This document shows positions 14,474 to 15,322 of a stretch of 15,322 bases of DNA, piece by piece. How positions within the stretch are numbered: the stretch's first letter is position 1; each line of letters opens with the position of its first letter. Made by a program: the position numbers and the translations under genes. The stretch covers positions 1 through 15,322 of the forward strand of contig JAFTCS010000142.1 of assembly GCA_017454565.1 (NCBI GenBank), read 5' to 3'. The notes under the pieces are model-generated. The model did no database searches. It was not told where the DNA came from and saw only the letters and a list, made by a program, of their open reading frames with translations. This stretch comes from Clostridia bacterium (GTDB taxonomy: Bacteria > Bacillota > Clostridia > Oscillospirales > Acutalibacteraceae).

Positions 14474-14520
14474 CCGGCTTAATTATATAATAACCGCAAA
14501 AGCGGATATTACCTGAATCC
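14474..14520 (-). other. Imperfect inverted repeat upstream of the ECF gene
   Basis: On the minus strand CCGC-TTTT-GCGG is flanked, past one T-T mismatch, by TAATA and TATTA, giving about nine pairs and then an AT-rich TTATTATATAATT tract. It could be a weak terminator for the upstream 157-residue protein gene, or an operator. I found no better terminator between the two genes. Confidence 0.35.
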
Positions 14521-14585
14521 GGAAATCAGTACAGCACCCCTTGTACCCCTCTTTTTTAGATAGGATCGCAGGACTTTGCGCTGCA

Positions 14586-15059
14586 TCAGTTATTCTCACC
14601 GTTATCCTTATCGTTTTCGGTCATGCACTCGTCGATAGCTGCGTCAATAGCGGCATCCTCAGCCGCCGGATCGGCATAGGCGATGGTAATGTCCTGATCG
14701 TCCTTGTCATCGGCATTAGCATCCTTATTTTTCCCGTCTGCAATATCCTCGGGAGCAACGCCCTCCTTGGGAACACCGTATTTAATGGTGTACTCGTATC
14801 TTGCGCGCGCCTTCTTTATCCTGAGCTTGGAGTTCTTTAGAGCCTCAAGAAGAGCCTTGTTTTCCTCCTCGTTGGCCTCCTGACCCTCAAGCACTGCTGC
14901 GTACTGCTTTCCGAGAGCGATATATGCGCAGTCAAGAGTTTCCTGCTCACCGTCAATGATGACCTTCAGACGGTTGAGATAAGCTGCCTGTCTGCTCTTG
15001 TCAACAATAAAGTCAACCGACTGTGTGATGGTCTCGCCGACCTTGTTTATGATATTCAT
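14586..15059 (-). CDS. Hypothetical protein with helical N-terminus and acidic tail
   Basis: I do not recognise a named family. The 157-residue product has no signal peptide or membrane segment. Residues 1-95 are predicted helical and coiled-coil-like (INKVGETITQSVDFIVDK, LKVIIDGEQETLDCAYIALG, NKALLEALKNSKLRIKKARA). Residues about 105-157 are very acidic (many Asp, Glu, Ala) and probably disordered. The arrangement, an amphipathic helix of the KVGETITQ type then a helix with the IALGKQY pattern, recalls small Clostridia proteins that often end in a zinc ribbon; no cysteine ribbon is present here, the acidic tail standing in its place. GGAGG lies 8 bases before the start, and a perfect TATAAT (minus, 15110-15105) with no good -35 box lies 45 bases upstream. 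It follows the partial gene at 15190 on the same strand. Confidence 0.72.
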   Translation of the reverse strand: MNIINKVGETITQSVDFIVDKSRQAAYLNRLKVIIDGEQETLDCAYIALGKQYAAVLEGQEANEEENKALLEALKNSKLRIKKARARYEYTIKYGVPKEGVAPEDIADGKNKDANADDKDDQDITIAYADPAAEDAAIDAAIDECMTENDKDNGENN

Positions 15060-15131
15060 TATTAGATCCTCCCATCAGATGATATCTATTTATTAAGTAA
15101 ATATATTATACAACAACTTTCCAAACATATC

Positions 15132-15178
15132 TATACCAAAATTCCGGTATAAAGTAACAATATACCGTTTTTTATACC
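15132..15178. promoter_or_regulatory. Cluster of TATACC/GGTATA half-sites, possible operator
   Basis: TATACC occurs at 15132-15137, 15161-15166 and 15173-15178, and GGTATA at 15146-15151. CGGTATA (15145-15151) and TATACCG (15161-15167) form a perfect 7-base inverted repeat with a 9-base spacer. The cluster lies just upstream of the TATAAT serving the 157-residue protein gene, a position suited to a regulator. The region is AT-rich, which raises the chance of coincidence. Confidence 0.35.
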
Positions 15179-15189
15179 CAAAAAGTTTG

Positions 15190-15322
15190 TCAGTGTATAC
15201 TTACGAAGGCCTGATTCTCGCCATACTCGCCAAAGGTAAGGATATACTCTTTCACTTCCTTTGGAATACGCCATGCAATTTCCGAATGAACAACACCCTC
15301 ATAAAAATATGTTTCGTTATCC
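15190..15322 (-). CDS. C-terminal end of an unidentified gene, cut by the window edge
   Basis: An open minus-strand frame runs from the right edge for 43 codons to a TGA at 15192-15190. The visible residues include DNETYFYEGVVHSEIAWRIP and, after it, KEVKEYILTFGEYGENQAF. The mix of charged and aromatic residues is protein-like, and no other frame here stays open as well. The family cannot be named from this fragment. The next gene on the strand starts 130 bases further on, after the half-site cluster. Confidence 0.55.
   Translation of the reverse strand, partial: DNETYFYEGVVHSEIAWRIPKEVKEYILTFGEYGENQAFVSIH

Noticed and set aside
14450..14585. Vitamin riboswitch upstream of the ECF S component
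   Set aside because: I could not fit the conserved cores of TPP, FMN, cobalamin or THF riboswitches to this stretch; only simple hairpins are visible.

Overview
The window looks like chromosomal DNA from an anaerobic gut or rumen Bacillota of the Ruminococcus type (Oscillospiraceae or a near relative). This is inferred from four things: consensus AGGAGG ribosome binding sites, the Gram-positive gene order rimP-nusA-rnpM-ylxQ-infB, a secreted lipoprotein with a CBM26-like starch-binding module, and short GC-rich hairpin repeats of the kind common in that group. No phage, plasmid, transposase, CRISPR, tRNA or rRNA gene is visible.

Left part (1-3770, plus strand): an XRE regulator with a possible winged-helix C-terminus; a 597-residue lipoprotein esterase with its own consensus promoter; and a second XRE regulator carrying a zinc ribbon. 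The first regulator has only a -10 box inside the window. A small terminator hairpin follows the esterase and a strong, probably bidirectional terminator (3726-3770) closes the block. This is the accessory, carbohydrate-related part of the window.

Centre (3990-9023, minus strand): the conserved transcription/translation operon rimP > nusA > rnpM (ylxR) > ylxQ (L7Ae-like) > infB. It has one good promoter upstream of rimP and a roughly 100-nt leader with two hairpins, one resembling an attenuator. ylxQ and infB overlap by ATGA, which fixes the infB start. A GC-rich hairpin repeat lies between infB and the shared terminator.

Right of centre: a divergent promoter pair serves an SGNH/GDSL esterase gene (minus) and the PcrA/UvrD helicase gene (plus). 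The SGNH gene is broken by one in-frame TGA exactly at the glycine of its GDS nucleophile motif; everything else in it is intact. After pcrA comes a gene for a zinc-dependent phospholipase C-like protein whose last ~26 codons are supplied by a second copy of the GC-rich repeat. A 333-bp convergent intergenic region then holds further hairpins, including a different three-hairpin repeat.

Right end (13662-15322, minus strand): an ECF-transporter S component of unknown substrate, a 157-residue acidic-tailed protein of unknown function preceded by an array of TATACC/GGTATA half-sites, and the C-terminal end of another gene cut by the window edge.

I see no convincing new multi-gene system. The points most worth a second look are the TGA in the SGNH catalytic motif, the related hairpin repeats (one used as coding sequence), the starch-binding esterase with its regulator neighbours, and the rimP leader.
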